A stretch of 64,000 nucleotides of DNA from Malus domestica (Eukaryota > Streptophyta > Magnoliopsida > Rosales > Rosaceae): NCBI RefSeq assembly GCF_042453785.1, contig NC_091670.1:36281501-36345500 (forward strand), in the 5' to 3' direction. The first letter of the stretch is position 1. The number at the start of each line of letters is the position of its first letter. This document shows, one piece after another, positions 9,301 to 19,430 of this stretch. The notes under the pieces are model-generated. The model was not told the DNA's origin. It saw nothing but the letters and a program-made list of their open reading frames with translations, and did not search any database. The translations under genes and the position numbers were made by a program.

Positions 9301-11924
9301 AAGAGTTAAATCTCTTAAATGAGCTAGGAAACTCAATCAAAATATTCAAATAAATAAGATTTAAATTTAACAATTAGGTTGACTAGACCGGAATCAAAAT
9401 GACCCTTAAAATAATGAGAGTTTTAACGAAAAGCCCACGGTACTGTTCACTTTAACGAAAAACCATATTTTTACACTAAAAAGTCAAACATGGTACTATT
9501 CACTTTACCCTTTATTTTGTCTTTATCGTTAAAACTCAAAATTTTCAAGCCATTTTCATTAGTTTTCCTTAAAATAATATGCAAGTTTAGCTGACCAATT
9601 AGCCACAGGTGCTGTTGCTCTGTGAAGATAGTGCCCACAATCTAATAGTAATGGTGCCCAATTACTAAATTTGCCGTGGATTGTCAAATCTGTGGGTTCA
9701 TGAACTGTTTCCTTTAGCATTTTTTAGTAGCGAGTTAACAAAAAGTCTCAAAAGTGGGATTTAATTTTTACCTATTGTTCATAGATTTAATTCATTCTTT
9801 TTCTGTTCAGATATTGATGAGTGCGAGGCTCCAGACTCCTGCAGTACTGGAACCTGCATAAATACAGCGGGAAGTTACACTTGTAAATGTCCGAAAGGGT
9901 ACAAAAATGACGATCAGGATAAAAAAAAGTTGCATCAAGGACGACGGTCGAGCAAAGCTCAGTCTCCTGCTTATTATTTCACTAGGTACGCATATGTTAG
10001 TTTTATTTTACTTTTTCTTTAAGCGCGTGTTTTTGCATATACAATGGATATTGGTGGAGGGAAAAGTTGAACTCGGGTCTTGTGTGCGGACCAAGATTGT
10101 CTACCCTTCACTTACCATCCATTTCTCATCCCCCTCCTATTTGAACGGTCAATGTTAAGTTATGTCAATATTTTATATTGATTTTTTTATAGAGATAATA
10201 AGACAAAAAGCAATAACAATATAAAATGTTGACGTGGTTTAACCGTGACCGTTCAAATAGGAGGGGATCAGAAGGGCAAGATAAGTGGAGGGTAGACAAT
10301 CTTGGTCCCTTGTGTGCGAACTTAGTTACAAATCTCTTGCCTGGATTGTTAGTTTATTATTTACATATGTCACATCATACAGTCCTAGTCTAAAATTCTA
10401 AACTTGCTAATTCTTTTTTGAACAATTGCACTCAAATTTTGTTTACTTGGCCCACTTTTAGATCCAAAACTTTCAAACACATATCAGAAGTGCTCTCTGA
10501 AAGACAGGTTTTCAAATCAATATTGTTAAGAATGTACGTACAAATGATTAAATATTCTCATTGTGTAGCATATGTCATTTTTTGTTACAAAATATCACTT
10601 TGCTCTAAAACAAGAAAAGTAGTCACCAGACGACAAAAACAAGATTAATACATTGATGATTTGCTCTGTATAATTTCTTGTAATTCATGTAATCATCTTT
10701 GCAGGTGCCAGTGGAGGCTTCTTGCTTTTACTAAGTGGATCTTCTTGGATGTATTGGGGAATGCAGAGAAGAAAACTCAAAGAAAAGTACTTTAAAGAAA
10801 ATGGTGGCTTATTGTTACAACAAAAAATCGCTAGTGAAGGAGGCTCTGTGGAGACAACAAAAATTTTCACAGCAGAAGAACTTGAGAAGGCAACAAACAA
10901 TTACCATGAAAGTAGAATCCTTGGTGAAGGAGGCTATGGAATAGTTTACAAAGGAATATTAGCAGCAGATAACAATAAAGTGGTTGCCATAAAAAAGTCT
11001 AAAATTTGTGTCCTAACGCAGAAGGAGCATTTTGTCAACGAGTTGCTTGTTCTTTCTCAAATCAACCATAGAAATGTGGTGAGGTTATTGGGTTGTTGTT
11101 TGGAGTTAGAAGTTCCTCTACTAGTTTACGAGTTTGTCGCTCACGGCACTCTCTTTGAGCACATACATGGCAAAAAGAGGAAAGGATCATCATTTTCATT
11201 GGAATTACGACTCAAGATAGCAGCTGAAACTGCTGGAGCACTAGCATACTTACACTCCTCAGCTCTGATGCAAATCATACATCGAGATGTGAAACTGACA
11301 AATATACTGTTGGATGAAAATTACACGGCAAAAGTGTCAGACTTTGGAGCTTCACGATTGATTCCTCTTGATCAAGCCCAGCTTACAACTTTAGTGCAGG
11401 GTACATTCGGATACTTAGACCCTGAATACTTCCTCACGAATCAACTAACAGATAAGAGTGACGTCTATAGCTTTGGAGTTGTCCTTATGGAGCTACTAAC
11501 AAGCAAAGTGGCACTTGCTTTTGACAGGCCTGAGGAAGAGAGAAACCTAGCAAACTTCTTTGTTTGTTTAATGGAAGAGGATCGCCTGAATGAAATTCTC
11601 GATGATGACATACTCAACGAGAGAAACATCGAGACAATAAAAACAGTGGCCAATCTAGCAAAAAGATGTGTAAGGTTAAAAGGGAAGGACAGGCCAACAA
11701 TGAAAGAAGCTGCCATGGAGCTGGAAGGAATGAGAATCACAGAAAAGCATCCATGGGGAAAAGCTGAAATTTGTTCAGAAGAGACTGAGTGCTTACTTGG
11801 GCGAGTTAACTCAGATGCTTATCCTGTGGATGTTAGAGTTGATTGTGGTCCTAGTACTGGTACAACTATTGGGTATGACAGCATGCAGATCCAGCTGTTA
11901 ATTCCATATGATGATGGAAGATAA
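6319..11924 (+). CDS. wall-associated receptor kinase-like gene 1, frameshifted in the EGF exon
   Basis: Three exons by comparison with the intact paralogue at 22 kb: 6319-7231, 9811-9985, 10705-11924, joined in phase 1. Exon 1 has a signal peptide (hydrophobic residues about 14-32), a cysteine-rich galacturonan-binding (GUB_WAK) domain starting at [19 protein letters not shown], many N-glycosylation sites, and an EGF-like motif ending exon 1. Exon 2 has a calcium-binding EGF motif (DIDEC...) and the transmembrane start. Exon 3 encodes an RD-type Ser/Thr kinase: glycine loop [11 protein letters not shown], lysine in [22 protein letters not shown]. Family role: pectin sensing at the plasma membrane. 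Exon 2 is 175 bp rather than the paralogue's 174: a run of eight A at 9921-9928 sits where the paralogue reads aaaataag. The shift puts a stop at 10793-10795 and loses the kinase. Intron 1 (2.6 kb) holds a Cassandra LTR, a SINE and MITEs; intron 2 holds a Mutator MITE. It is either a pseudogene, a truncated secreted ectodomain, or a homopolymer sequencing error. Confidence 0.8.
7449..7735 (-). mobile_element. solo LTR of a Cassandra TRIM retrotransposon (carries 5S rRNA-like promoter)
   Basis: On the minus strand the 287-bp unit begins TGTAACATCC and ends GGATGCGACA, flanked by a perfect 5-bp target duplication TTTAT (7444-7448 and 7736-7740). It contains a 5S rRNA-like block (about 7575-7660) with gaactccgaagttaagcgag and gatgggtgacc, matching the A-box and C-box of the 5S internal Pol III promoter. 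This structure is known for Cassandra, a terminal-repeat retrotransposon in miniature common in Rosaceae. Only one LTR and no internal domain remain, so it is a solo LTR. It sits antisense in intron 1 of WAK gene 1 and is absent from the paralogue. Confidence 0.9.
8573..8772 (+). mobile_element. tRNA-derived SINE with 17-bp target duplication
   Basis: The 200-bp body starts with a tRNA-like head: A-box-like tagcccagtggtaaaggc near 8582-8599 and B-box-like gggtttgatgc near 8645-8655. It is flanked by a perfect 17-bp direct repeat (8556-8572 and 8773-8789, aattctaaaaatgaaaa), the mark of LINE-assisted insertion. No tRNA cloverleaf downstream of the B box is intact, so it is a SINE and not a tRNA gene. 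Confidence 0.85.
9010..9170 (-). repeat. short interspersed MITE-like repeat, inverted partner of 9415-9575
   Basis: The segment has the words gagttttaacgataag and ggtttttcgttaaa. It is the reverse complement of 9415-9575 with about 80-90 percent identity by eye. Related copies lie at about 33958-34115 and 44166-44310, so it is a dispersed family. No gene is present. Confidence 0.7.
9415..9575 (+). repeat. short interspersed MITE-like repeat
   Basis: Same family as 9010-9170 in the opposite orientation, with gttcactttaacgaaaaacc and ttatcgttaaaactcaaaat. The pair with a spacer of about 245 bp could form a long hairpin in the WAK gene 1 intron transcript. Confidence 0.7.
10088..10308. mobile_element. 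Mutator-type MITE with perfect TIRs and 9-bp TSD
   Basis: The 221-bp element begins GGACCAAGATTGTCTACCC and ends with its exact reverse complement. It is flanked by the 9-bp duplication CTTGTGTGC (10079-10087 and 10309-10317). The paralogous intron of WAK gene 2 keeps the empty site (one cttgtgtgc near 23627). A 9-bp TSD is typical of the Mutator superfamily. A related fragment lies at about 25190-25330. Confidence 0.9.
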
Positions 11925-12449
11925 TTCACTGCTTCATATAATCAACTCAACATTGTTTACCATTCTAGCCATAGTGAAATAGTGTTATTTTTCATCACAG
12001 ACTATAAGTGTAGCCGCAATAGCTAGAGCCGATGTGCTTCCTCTGCACCCTCGAGTTTGAATTTTTCTTTTGCTGTAGTTTAGATTTAGTTGAAAGTAAA
12101 GTATCGCTTGTATAAAATAAAATACGATTATTCATCATTTTGACATGTTTTTATTTAGGGTATGTATCAGAGCATTAGGTGGTGGAGATCCCAACCTTTG
12201 CACGTAAGAAGTGGCCCAACACCAAAAACTATAGCTAATTTCTTCTTCAAAATAAGTATGAGTTTGGAAGATCCCGAGTTACATGCTTATGACATTCCGT
12301 ACTTAATTAGTGTATATGATAATTAATTGTTAATATGGTAGTGAGAAATATTTCAAAAAATAAAGTTATAGAAAGAAAAAAAAAAATTCCCATACCACTA
12401 AAGTCGGTGAAGTAATAGGTAAGTGCAATACCAGTTGGGTGCAAAAGTG

Positions 12450-12832
12450 AACAGTTGGTTACAACAACGACTCGCGAGTCAACGAGGAGGGATCGATGGA
12501 GACAACAACAATCTTTACAGCAGAAGGACTTGAGAAGGCCACAGACTACCACCATGAGAGCAGAAGAACTTAAGGCAGTGGTTGCCCTAGAAAAGTCGAA
12601 AATCGGAGCTTCAACCCAAATGTGGTGAAGCTATTGGGTTGCTATAGTTTAGCACCGGTGCCATGTTCATGAGTTCATCAGCAGGGGAACCATTTGATCA
12701 TCTTCGTAGCATAAAGAGCAAGGAATCATCGCTTTCATGGGAGTTACGACTGAAGATCGCAGCAGAAACTGCTGGAGCACTGGCGTACTTACACTCCACC
12801 TCCATGCCAATCATACACCAAGATGTGAATAT
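12450..12832 (+). pseudogene. decayed WAK kinase fragment, unit 1
   Basis: This stretch resembles the juxtamembrane and N-lobe to catalytic loop of the neighbouring WAK kinase: translated words include TTTIFTAEGLEKAT and [20 protein letters not shown]. It carries frameshifts and stops, and the HRD motif reads HQD before the homology stops. No ectodomain exon lies upstream. The same fragment follows WAK gene 2 at 27630-28036, so the decay predates the segmental duplication. Confidence 0.8.
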
Positions 12833-13267
12833 AATTAGCACAAAGTTACTCAGGCACACAAGAAATGAAATACATTCCAAACACAACATAGTCAAAATCC
12901 AGGCAGATTGACATTTCTCGGATGGAATTCAAAAACGGGTTTTAACGCGAAAATGGTGTCTACGATATATGAGAGTTCAAAGTCACAAATCTCAGGAAAA
13001 GCAAGTAATCTACCAACTCAATCTAATTTGTTTATTTTCTAAAGTCACAAGAATCGCCTAGACCAAAATGCTCAACCTGTTCATTACAGCGAAATCATGA
13101 TCACGTACCTTGAAATAAAATTTGAAATAGAAATACAAGAGAAGCACACAACCTAATCAAATTGCGTTCTTTAACATAGAAACCCTGCTCAAGGAGATGA
13201 GAAAACTAACATAACCGTTGTCGTACTTGAAGGTTGGAAAAATTGCTCCCACTTGAGCAGCAGGAGA

Positions 13268-14557
13268 TCATCTTATCTGGGTAGGAGAACAGAGCAAACC
13301 AGACGCATCTGATCCAACCACTGAAAGATCACAAACAGTACAGAGCTTCCCTTCCTGGTCCGGAACAAACCGAGAACTGCAGTATGCGCATGACACATCC
13401 TTCTGTCCACGGTAAATAGGCACATATGTTGCCCCACAAACCACAAATGGGTTTCTGAAATCATAGTTTAGCTGGGTTGCATCAGTCATGTTCTTTTCAG
13501 CAGCTTGCAGGATTTGTCTTGCAGTCTTTGCATGGTTTTCAATGGTGGGGTTGGTTTCCAAAAGTCGCCTGGCAAGGTTAGCTGCCGTGTTGAGATTACC
13601 AGCCTTATAGCAAACACTCATGGCCTTTAGTTCAAGATCTTCAAGATCCCATCCTCCCTCCTCATTTTCCTCGTGTGCTTCCTCATCATCCAGCACTGCA
13701 CTGATGTCTCCATTTGGAATATTGTCTACGTCAACAAGATCCAACTCCTCTCCCCAATCAGCATCTGCAGCCTCTTCATAATCTTCCTCAACATTCTTGC
13801 CTACATTATCAAGACCACCCTCAAATATTCCTCGCATGACCCTCAACAAGGGCCAATCTCCTCCGCAGATGATTGGCGTTGGTGGTAACAAAAGAGAAGG
13901 AGATTTCACCTTGGGTAAAACAGGAACATTATCTCCCAGTTCAGCCGCCAAACGTTCAGCAATATCATGGAGCCCATGAATTACAGCTGTGCTAAAGCAA
14001 GAGGTAAATGACCTGCATTCTCCAAGATCTTAACACGCTCTCTGATGTCACCCAAATACAAAGCATTGTGGAACTGGCCCATCACATCATTCTTGACTTC
14101 AGCAATTTTCAACATTTTGGACAATTTATCCAAGTTTCCAGTCACAAGATATAAGAATGATAGCCGTTCAAAATTCTCTGTCCTCTGATGTGCATATTCT
14201 ACAATGCCTGCATTACCCTGACGAAGGGCCTCCACTCCCAATCGATTTCCTTGGCAGAAGCAACAGAATCTGGATGTTCCCTCTCCCTAGTGCCAAGTTG
14301 AAGCGAGTCCTCTCATCCTTCACAAAATGAAGGGCAAGTTGGAAGAACCACGCCTTCGAATAGGGATAATCTGAGTGGCTCTCTGGGTAGAGAACTCATA
14401 GAAACGGAGAAAACGATCTTTAACATAGTACATTGAATCACCGCTAACAGAAAAGGCAGGACGCTCCCTCTCCAATTTGAAGACAATCATGCCACCATCA
14501 TGGCCAGCAGCCAAGAGGTTCATTTCAGGATGTGCTGAAAGAATCCAGAATCTATCA
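13268..14557 (-). pseudogene. coatomer alpha (alpha-COP) pseudogene, internally deleted
   Basis: This is a partial copy of the intact alpha-COP gene at 28460-33378. From the stop at 13268 it keeps the C-terminal part, then shows, relative to the intact copy, a 645-bp in-frame deletion (junction near 13628, microhomology AGT), a 1-bp deletion near 13995, a 22-bp deletion near 14245, a 1-bp deletion near 14262, and an 826-bp deletion (junction near 14336, microhomology CAA). Homology ends at about 14557 inside the WD40 coding part; exons 1 and 2 are missing. The longest remaining frame (13268-13951, 227 codons) runs through the in-frame deletion. It is non-functional as a coat protein; transcription is unknown. 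Confidence 0.9.
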
Positions 14558-15498
14558 TGGCCAGCAATCAAGAGCAGCCGGTTCAACAAAATCATTTCTA
14601 CTTGAATAATTTCCCATCCTGCTTCCACTAGGTGCTTCCCGTAGCACATTTAGTCATCCTCCCATAACGGACACCCTTGCCCCCATCTCTCTCTGCAAAT
14701 CCCTGAATCTCGTAGCCACGATTATCAACACGTGTGCATAGAGAGAGTCCAAAACGCTGTCCATTCGCACAGTGCAATTTCATCCCCTACTCTCTCCAAT
14801 CTGTCAGTCCTTCTGTCCTTCTTCGCCAACAACAACAGGCCTACCGAAGCAAAAGCCAAAAGCCCAGATGCAGCCCAAACGCTCAAAACCGGTTTTTAAG
14901 GTGATGGCAAAACCGTAAATGTAACCAAATTTACACAGTGGCATAGACATAAATACATCAAAAGAACAGGCGGTGGCAATTTTGTAAATAAAATGAAATC
15001 CGGCCACAATCACTGTTCAGGTGAACAGTGCAATTGGATTTCTTACTTTAGACTAAAGTAATGATCTATTAAACTTCTTAATGTGAGGAGAAATTTTTCA
15101 TTGTTACGGAAACATGAGGGGTACATCAAGTGTTTTTATGCAAGTGGTGAAAATTTTTATTTTTTAAGTTATTAACTTTTTAATACACATATCATACCAT
15201 TAGCATAGTGACAAGTGGTGTATCATCCCGTATTCCAATCACACTAAAAAATCTGTCTGAGAATGGTGTAAGTCTGTGTTTTAAGATTAAAAACAAGAAG
15301 GAAAAGTTAGATCGTAGTACAAAGACCTTATCAACCTTCTATACGTTTCTAGAAAACAAGAAAACAATATCTTCAATTTCATTTTTTCAGAAACCAATAA
15401 AACGTTGATAAGTTCTTGCTCCACCATCTATCTTTTCTTTCCTGTTTTTACTCAAAATACACAGACTATGCAGCCCTCACAAAAGTATTTAAACGACG
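14558..15498. other. intergenic segment after the alpha-COP pseudogene breakpoint
   Basis: The sequence from 14558 no longer matches the intact alpha-COP locus. An open frame crosses the breakpoint (to 14649, minus) but its new part resembles nothing I know. The rest is AT-rich. A second copy of the foldback repeat lies at 15267-15415. Confidence 0.5.
15267..15415. repeat. dispersed foldback repeat, copy 2
   Basis: This matches 937-1090 over about 150 bp, beginning with gtaagtctgtgttttaagat. The inner arms (about 15316-15350 and 15390-15413) are again inverted complements, so the hairpin is conserved although the loop has diverged. Confidence 0.6.
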
Positions 15499-18001
15499 GA
15501 AATTTTATTTGAACCCATATTTTGTATCTCAACATCCAGCTTATTTTTTATACCCATATTGTATTTTATTTATCTATCATTATCTCTTTACACCCAACGT
15601 TATTTCCAAAACAACCCTTACTTATCAAAACTCAACTCAATCAAACTTCTTTTTACACCCATAAAAAATAAAACTCTAACCAGTTCATCGTCTCCATGGA
15701 GCAAATCTCCTTCTCTCTCTTTAAAAAATCCTTTCATCTCCCATGGTTGTCATTCTGCACCCCATCTACTCCTTTGTAGTCATCAAAACCTCTTCCTCTT
15801 CCTTTTCTTCATCATTTGACATCTCTAAATTTCTAGAGCATTAATTAGCTTAATAATTGGTATGTGTTCAATCGATTGATTCAATTTTTACGTATTGATT
15901 CCTTTTTCTTTTCAATTAAATGAGCTTTTGGTTATAGTGTTTAATGAGTTTGGTATGTTTCAATTAAATGAGAATCTTCTAGACTCTATATTCCTATATG
16001 TGGTAGAAAAATGGGTATGTCCATGATAACTTTTGGTAGATTAATGAATATTTTTAACCGTTGATAGTTTTTTTTTTTTCTTGTCGAAATATGCATGAAA
16101 CATACACATTTGTCCCTTCATGCCACTTGGTTATAAGCAAACATCATGCATTTACTAATACTATTCCAAGTCATGCATGAAACCTACACATTTGTCCTTA
16201 CATCTAACTTACTAATGCTATCGCTTGACTTAAACAAAAAATCGAAATGTATGTAGTGGATAAACACAATCTCAAACTTTATTGAACTCACATAACAACG
16301 ATAAATAAAGGCATTATCACAACTTAGGGGTGGTGAGCAATCCCATTAAAATAGAACTTAATATATACATATTAAAAACAAAAACAAATTGATGCAATGA
16401 AACATACACATGTCCCTTCATGCCACTTGATTATAAGCAAACATGCATGAAACCTACACATTTGTCCCTTAATGCCACTTGATTATAAGCAAACATCATG
16501 CATGCACAAGTTATTTACTAATTAGTATTACTACTATTCAGCTATCATGACCGTTTTTTTTTCTGTTACTCATACGCCCAAGACATTGTAAATAATGTTG
16601 ATTATTCAAAACGAATCAAAACTAGTTGCACAGGGTCACAGTCAATGATACTCCCAACTTGATAAAGAAAGAAAAACAAGGAAATCAACTTCCAAACAAA
16701 AATAAAATGTATATAAATATAGAACATTATTATTAGCACTCCAAAAATCTCATTTGGCACTCCAAACTTTATATAATTAGAAAGAAAAATACACTTGTGC
16801 AAAGTGTAGAATGAGATTATTTGAGTGCTAATAACAGTTCCCTAAATATGTCTTAACAAATATTGTACGTGGCATTAACTTAGACTTCACGAATAGACTT
16901 ATAATTTCGAGTATCTAATAAATTTCCAGATTAAAAATATTCATCGATCTACAAAATTTTCTCATGAAGGTACCCATTTTTTTGCCACAGATACCAATAT
17001 AGAGGCTAAAAGACAATACGATATTAAATTCATATGTGGTCGAGATATTTATGAATTTAATCATTAAAATGCATAAGCTCAATTATACATTCAAGTTAGA
17101 TCAATTCCCGAAGTTTTAGTCAACAATAAAACTGCTTACCTATGAGTTCACCTATAAAACGTGCAAAAGCGATATACTTTTTAACCACAGTTCTATGTAT
17201 TGTGAATTTTTGTCCTCAACTTTTGTGGCATATAGAGGCTAAAAGATACTACGATATTAAATCCATATATGGTTGAAATATTTATCAGTTTAATCATTAA
17301 AATGCATAAACTCAATTACACATCCAGGTTAGATCAATTCCCGAAGTTTTGCTCCACAATAAAAACTGCTTAGCTATGAGTTCGTCTATAAAACATGCAA
17401 AGGTGATATACTTTTTAGCCACAGTTCAATGTAATGTGAATTGTTGTCCGCAACTTTTGTATCTAATAAATATCCACGGTTAAAAATATTCATTGATCTA
17501 TTAGAAGTTATCATTGACGTACCCATTTTTCTACCACATATAGGAATATAGAGGCTAGAAGATTCTCATTTAATTGAAACATACCAAACTCATTAAACAC
17601 TCTAATCATAAGCTCATACCGATTATTAAGCTAATTAGTGCTCTAGAAATTTAGAGATGTCAAATGATGAAGAAAAGGAAGAGGGAGAGGTTTGGATGAC
17701 TACGGAGGAGTAGATGGGGGTGCGGAATGACAACCATGGGAGATGGAATGATTTTTTAAAGAGAGAGAAGGGGATTTGCTCTATGGAAAGATGATGGACT
17801 GGGTAGGGTTTTATTTTTTATTTTTAAGTAGATTGAGTTGGGTGTAAAAAGAAGTTTGATTAAGTTGAGTTTTGATAAGTAAGGGCGGTTTCGGAAATGA
17901 TGTTGGGTGAAAATAGATAATGATAGATAAATCAAATACAATGTGGATATAAAAAGTAAGTTGGGTGTTGAGATACAAAATATGAGTTCAAATAAAATTT
18001 C
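15499..18001. mobile_element. 2.5-kb DNA element with about 0.5-kb terminal inverted repeats
   Basis: The ends are GAAATTTTATTT and its complement. The left arm (about 15499-16064) is inverted and repeated at about 17475-18001. The interior is non-coding and holds tandem repeats: a unit near 16100-16500 around the word catgcatgaaacatacacat, and a unit of about 240 bp near 16990-17230 and 17229-17460 around the word atagaggctaaaaga. No transposase is seen. Long TIRs suggest a non-autonomous Mutator-like or foldback element; a TSD could not be fixed, and flanking nonamers are only weakly alike. Confidence 0.65.
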
Positions 18002-18032
18002 TCTTTCAACAACTAGTTTCTTAAAAAAAGAA

Positions 18033-18905
18033 CAGTAATGTTATTCTTACCATGTTTTTATATCACACTTATATTTCACCTTATGTGGCATTTAATGTGG
18101 ACAACCACATCATTTAAATTAGAATTTATTTTAAATTAAAAATCATTTAATAAATCAATAATTAAAATAAAAGCTGGAATTAAATGGTGATTGTGGCAAA
18201 CGAGGAGTCTTCTCCTTCCTTCCCCATTCAATCATGCTTCTTCTCCCGTTTCTTCTTCAACGCCAGTTCTTTCACGCCATAATTTTTTCGCTCCCCTATC
18301 TGGATTATTAGTATGCATCTATCATTTATTTTTCAATGAATTTAATTTTTTTTTTTGTTTGTTTATTTCTTCTTCTTTCTCTCAATCTCCATTGTGTAGC
18401 TAGATAAATTCTTCTTCGGGTCTTGATCAGATTCGACGTTAGTGGTGTCGTGGTGAGGGATGAAGGTTTCTTGACGATACGTACTTGAGATTACTTTAAT
18501 TTGATTATAAGTAGGAACAAGATGGAGTCCTTAATGATTCAAAGTGTTAAATCTTCAACCCCCAGTATCATATTTTTCTATGAACAAAAAGGTTTAGGTA
18601 AATAGTCCAATGGAGATCGAGAGAAAGAAGAAGAATAAACTGACTAATGGTAAATGATTACCAATAATACAAATAGGGGAGCGTTGATGAACCTTTGCCA
18701 TAGGAGAATTAGTTGAGATTGTGGTAGTCCACACTAACGTAAAAAAAAATATGACGTGAAAGAACTGGCGGAAGAAGAAACGGGAGAAGAAGCATGATTG
18801 AATGGGGAAGGAAGGAGAAGATTCCTCGTATGCCACAATCACCATTTAATTCCAGCTTTTGTTTTAATTATTGATTATAAAAACATGGTAAGAGTATCAT
18901 TACTG
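18033..18905. mobile_element. long-TIR Mutator-like non-autonomous element
   Basis: The element begins CAGTAATG and ends CATTACTG. Its arms (about 18033-18300 and 18740-18905) are inverted copies, interrupted by unique sequence. It is flanked by the 9-bp AAAAAAGAA (18024-18032 and 18906-18914), which fits a Mutator TSD but is low complexity. It has no transposase frame. Relatives lie at 4690-5632 and 21040-21260. Confidence 0.7.
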
Positions 18906-18914
18906 AAAAAAGAA

Positions 18915-19345
18915 AGAAAATAATCAATAAATTCACATCAGGTGTAAATACATAGATTCACATCGCTTTATTTATTTATTTATTTGTATATTCCAAGTTG
19001 ATTAAGGTAATTAAGTAATCTTTCTTGACTTAACTTTAAATAATTAAATAAACTTGGCTTGACTTTGCACACTCCCCTCGCTTATTGACTAATGACTCCG
19101 TACTAAGTCTTTTTTTTTTTTGTTTGGTCAGAACTCAGTACTAAGTGAGATCGATATTTTTTTGTGCTCGTCCTAGAAATAAACAGGAGAAAGCCTAATG
19201 GTGGCCTAAAACAATAACAGACAAATCAGCCAAGATGAGGAACACAAAATATGTCACCATGCGTTTTAATCCCTTCCTTTTATATTAATTCCTACAGAAG
19301 ACCAACCATGCTTAAGGCAACGCGTATCGACTAATGACTAATACT
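18915..19345 (+). repeat. second orphan copy of the WAK upstream region
   Basis: The stretch matches about 5640-6050 and 21260-21690 upstream of the two WAK genes, with shared words tatattccaagttgattaag and gaaataaac. The match stops near 19345 at a SINE-like insertion and no WAK exon follows. Confidence 0.7.
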
Positions 19346-19430
19346 AAAGTCAAGTGGCCATTTACCACAGTGGTGAAAAAATGTTGTGCTCTTGCATGAC
19401 GGCGTGAGTTCGAATTCTGTCGGTGACTAA
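19345..19430 (+). repeat. SINE head fragment
   Basis: A tRNA-like A-box (taccacagtggtgaaaa) near 19360 and a B-box (gagttcgaattctg) near 19407-19421 are spaced as in plant SINEs. No TSD pair was found and the tail runs into repeat sequence shared with 16200 and 19785. Confidence 0.55.

Noticed and set aside
12663-12911. Functional second WAK kinase
   Set aside because: Stops and frameshifts, missing ectodomain and an HQD catalytic loop show it is decayed.
16602-16802. Conserved small gene (similar frame again at 20257-20454)
   Set aside because: The similarity is at DNA level within a repeated spacer and no protein-like features or start context were seen.
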